Positions 61,743 through 64,000 of a stretch of 64,000 nt of DNA are shown here, piece by piece (positions within the stretch are counted from its first letter, which is position 1; the number at the start of each line of letters is the position of its first letter). Both the position numbers and the translations under genes were made by a program. Origin of the DNA: Asterella californica (Eukaryota; Streptophyta; Marchantiopsida; Marchantiales; Aytoniaceae); contig JAYKYS010000012.1 of NCBI GenBank assembly GCA_036924285.1, forward strand, positions 9,300,001-9,364,000. The letters are read 5' to 3'. Below the pieces are notes generated by a model. The model was not told the origin of the DNA, made no database searches, and worked only from the letters and a program-made list of their open reading frames with translations.

Positions 61743-64000
61743 ATGAGTGGGGATGGGAAAGGTGATGGAGATGGAGCTAGTGGTTCAAGTGGGTTGCCGA
61801 AGGTGCAGTTGGATCCAGCGACTGCATCGATGTTCCAAGCTTTCACTATGTTCTTACGGCAGCAACAATCTGATGAGCGGAAGGAAGCTTTGGCAACAAA
61901 GGCGCTGCAAGCGGTGGTCAGCAGGATTGACCAGTTTGATGGAAGAGATGTCTCAAGGTATCTGAGACATTATGTGAAGGAGATGGAGCTGAACCGGGTC
62001 TCAGAAGATGAGATGATTGAGACGTTTGAGTTGGCAGCAGCTCCAGAGATTAGGGATCATGTTAAAATGCTAACGAAGCATTTTAACAAGGATTGGGAGA
62101 CTTTTGCTCGTGCCTTGATGGATGAGTACTTCTTGGAGGACTCTGATCGAGTCACCAAGAAGTCATTCTTGGAGTGGGTTGAGCAACCAAGGAAGGGTTT
62201 ACAAGCTACTGAGTTGCTCAGAGAGTTTGAGAAGCAATTTTCACGGCTGACCAGGATGGAGAAGTTGACGTTGCAGTCCAACAAGACAGAGCTATTTCTT
62301 CGGGCTGCAGATGAGAAGTTGCAGGAGAAGCTAGAGATACTTCTGGAAGACCGGGAGGAGGACGATGGATTGACTAGCAGCTGGAAGAAGGTTGAAGAAG
62401 CTGTTGGTCTGCTCACCAAGAGGGAGCGGAGGCGAGAGAAGGTTCCTGTTAGGAGACTGACACCAGCACCAACTGCTGTAACACCTGTTCCTGTAGTTCG
62501 ACCAGTTGTTCCTGTTGCTAGACAGGTAGTGCCGGTTGCTCCTGCTGTTCCAGTTGTTCAGACACCGATAGTATCTCCGAAGAAGGACTCAAGTCTTGAG
62601 GAGATCATGCGTGGGATGCGAGACTTGCAGATCAAGCTCACCAGATTGGAGGAGCAAGGATCTACAAGCGGAGCGAAACCTGTTGAGAAGCAAGGTTGGA
62701 TCCAGCGGTGTATCTGGTGCGATGGTACCGATCATCCGCGTAGAGATTGCAAGGAGTTCAGTGATACCTTGCAGCAAGGGGTGATCTTCTGGAAGGATGG
62801 GAAGGTAGCGTTGAAGGATACTGGTGCACTTCTTCAGACCAACTTTGGTAGAGGAGGGATGAAGAAGTTGGTTGAGGACCACCTATCAGCACAAGAAGTC
62901 GCCATCGTGGAAGCTGGAACTTATGGCACAAGGGTAGAGGATCAGGCTGAGAGGAGTTTCAACAAGCAAGTTGAGCCAAGTGAGTTGTGGTCATCTGCCA
63001 TCTCCATGAAACAGAAAGGGAAGATGGCACGTGAGACGTTGCAGAGGACAGCTGCAACGATCAGAAGGGATACTGGATGGGAGGATCCGATAGAAGCTCT
63101 ATCGGTGCATGCGTACATCGCCAAGAACCAACACGAAGCGTTGTTGGAAGAGAAGAGAAGGCGAGATTCAGAGGATTCAGGAGAAGGGACTTCTTCAAAG
63201 AGACAGACTCGAGGGGAGAAGGTTCGCCAAGAGCTTCGGGATGCAGGAGCTCAAGACCTATCGATGGACGATGCTCCTTCTCCATCGAAGGAGAAATCTC
63301 AGAAGGAGAAGGGTAAGCCGGCTGCGTACAAGCTACAGTCGGATATCGAGGCTTCAACAGACTTGAAGGGAGTCTTGGAAGATCGCATTCTGAATGCGAA
63401 GGTGGAGTTTACTTTGAGAGAAGTGTTAGGCATCGCCAAGCGTGAGTTTCATGATGTCATCATCGATGTCATCAAACGGAAACGACAAATTACGGGTGAG
63501 ACTGGTTTATCACATGCTTTGGATACTAGGATGTCAGTGGATGAGGAGAGAGAGCTTGCAAGGTGCAGTGTCTATTCTCCAGAGGAAGAAAGAGATCGAA
63601 GGCGCAAGGTGCATTTCGAGGATGAAGAGGAGGATGGGAAGCGGAGCTCAAGTCATTACAGCCACAGTCACTGGGCTCGAGCTACGACGGAGACGTTGGT
63701 GAGGATCGAGGACTTGGATGAGCCGGTGGTTGCTCTGATCGATCATGGATCAGAAATCAACATCATGTCGAAGGAGCTGTACAAGAGGAAGAAGTGGCCG
63801 ATCGACACAGAGCATGGATGGGTCATAAGAGCAGCCAACAACACAAGAGGAGACTTGTATGGAGCTTGTCCAGACATCAGAGTGCGCGTAGGTGATGTTG
63901 CTATTGAGCAAAACTTCTTTGTTCAGGAAGCAACATCATACCCACTCATTCTGGGTCAACCTTTCATCATAGCAACCCGGATGGAGACAAAGGTACTGGA
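61743..64000 (+). CDS. Gag-protease polyprotein of Ty3/gypsy-like retrotransposon (3' end outside window)
   Basis: The frame is open for 752 codons and runs off the window; the ATG is 55 bp after the primer-binding site. Residues 1-20 are Gly/Ser-rich; about 55-220 form a helical, charged capsid-like gag region (IDQFDGRD at 62-69, W118). A Pro/Val-rich linker spans 234-279 and a short amphipathic helix 284-305. A CCHC zinc knuckle is at C323, C326, H331, C336. A long charged segment (about 340-640, acidic at 626-631) leads to a retropepsin-like domain with D667-H668-G669 in ALIDHGSEINIM and YPLILGQPF near 734-741. Canonical retropepsins have D-S/T-G, so the His is notable. Reverse transcriptase, RNase H and integrase should follow outside the window, so the Ty3/gypsy label rests on gag and protease only. 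No frameshift or stop was seen; the copy may be young. Confidence 0.85.
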   Translation, partial: MSGDGKGDGDGASGSSGLPKVQLDPATASMFQAFTMFLRQQQSDERKEALATKALQAVVSRIDQFDGRDVSRYLRHYVKEMELNRVSEDEMIETFELAAAPEIRDHVKMLTKHFNKDWETFARALMDEYFLEDSDRVTKKSFLEWVEQPRKGLQATELLREFEKQFSRLTRMEKLTLQSNKTELFLRAADEKLQEKLEILLEDREEDDGLTSSWKKVEEAVGLLTKRERRREKVPVRRLTPAPTAVTPVPVVRPVVPVARQVVPVAPAVPVVQTPIVSPKKDSSLEEIMRGMRDLQIKLTRLEEQGSTSGAKPVEKQGWIQRCIWCDGTDHPRRDCKEFSDTLQQGVIFWKDGKVALKDTGALLQTNFGRGGMKKLVEDHLSAQEVAIVEAGTYGTRVEDQAERSFNKQVEPSELWSSAISMKQKGKMARETLQRTAATIRRDTGWEDPIEALSVHAYIAKNQHEALLEEKRRRDSEDSGEGTSSKRQTRGEKVRQELRDAGAQDLSMDDAPSPSKEKSQKEKGKPAAYKLQSDIEASTDLKGVLEDRILNAKVEFTLREVLGIAKREFHDVIIDVIKRKRQITGETGLSHALDTRMSVDEERELARCSVYSPEEERDRRRKVHFEDEEEDGKRSSSHYSHSHWARATTETLVRIEDLDEPVVALIDHGSEINIMSKELYKRKKWPIDTEHGWVIRAANNTRGDLYGACPDIRVRVGDVAIEQNFFVQEATSYPLILGQPFIIATRMETKVL
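62709..62750 (+). other. CCHC zinc knuckle (nucleocapsid) within Gag
   Basis: Encodes C-X2-C-X4-H-X4-C (CIWCDGTDHPRRDC), the nucleic-acid-binding knuckle typical of retroelement Gag. Confidence 0.9.
63723..63965 (+). other. Retropepsin-like aspartic protease region
   Basis: Begins at DEPVVALIDHG and reaches the hydrophobic-Gly strand ILGQPF, about 70 residues later, as in the retropepsin fold. The catalytic Asp is D667. Confidence 0.7.

Overview
The window looks like nuclear DNA of a land plant. The best evidence is a retrotransposon primer-binding site that matches the 3' end of plant tRNA-Trp at 17 of 18 positions, next to a Ty3/gypsy-like gag with a CCHC knuckle. A seedless plant (lycophyte, moss or fern) is my guess from the general look of this gag-protease protein, at low confidence. 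Nothing indicates a bacterial or viral genome.

Bases 1-59602 are one continuous, complex tandem array with no convincing protein gene. It has three levels. (1) A minisatellite of 100-bp units (S) and 140-bp units (L, the same 100 bp with a 40-bp head). (2) A roughly 543-bp cassette placed at the same point of an L-type unit. Each cassette has an AT-rich left core, a right core, and at its downstream end an 85-bp class II tRNA-like element with A and B boxes followed by a TTTT run. I count 53 full-length tRNA-like elements, 2 truncated, 1 cut by a retrotransposon, and 3 T-arm remnants, all on the + strand. (3) Higher-order duplications with offsets of 5931, 2188, 2434/2431, 3976, 567, 1331 and 1024 bp. 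The first 19.8 kb reads A-B-B-A-A', where B is an internal-deletion derivative of A. Spacing between tRNA-like elements is quantised: about 784 bp plus multiples of about 100 and 140 bp.

At 59603 the array is interrupted inside the 3' acceptor strand of the last tRNA-like element by an LTR retrotransposon on the + strand. Its LTR (59603 to about 61661) holds five diverged ~182-bp repeats, a perfect 14-bp inverted repeat and a TATA box. The PBS follows at 61670-61687. From 61743 an uninterrupted gag-protease reading frame of at least 752 codons runs off the window end. The array may resume beyond the element.

The most unusual system is the array of Pol III-type, tRNA-shaped units. They keep nearly all tRNA invariant bases and a Leu-like long variable arm, but AAA occupies the anticodon position. 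Repeated short open frames in the array are antisense or out-of-frame reads of the repeat and are not annotated as genes.
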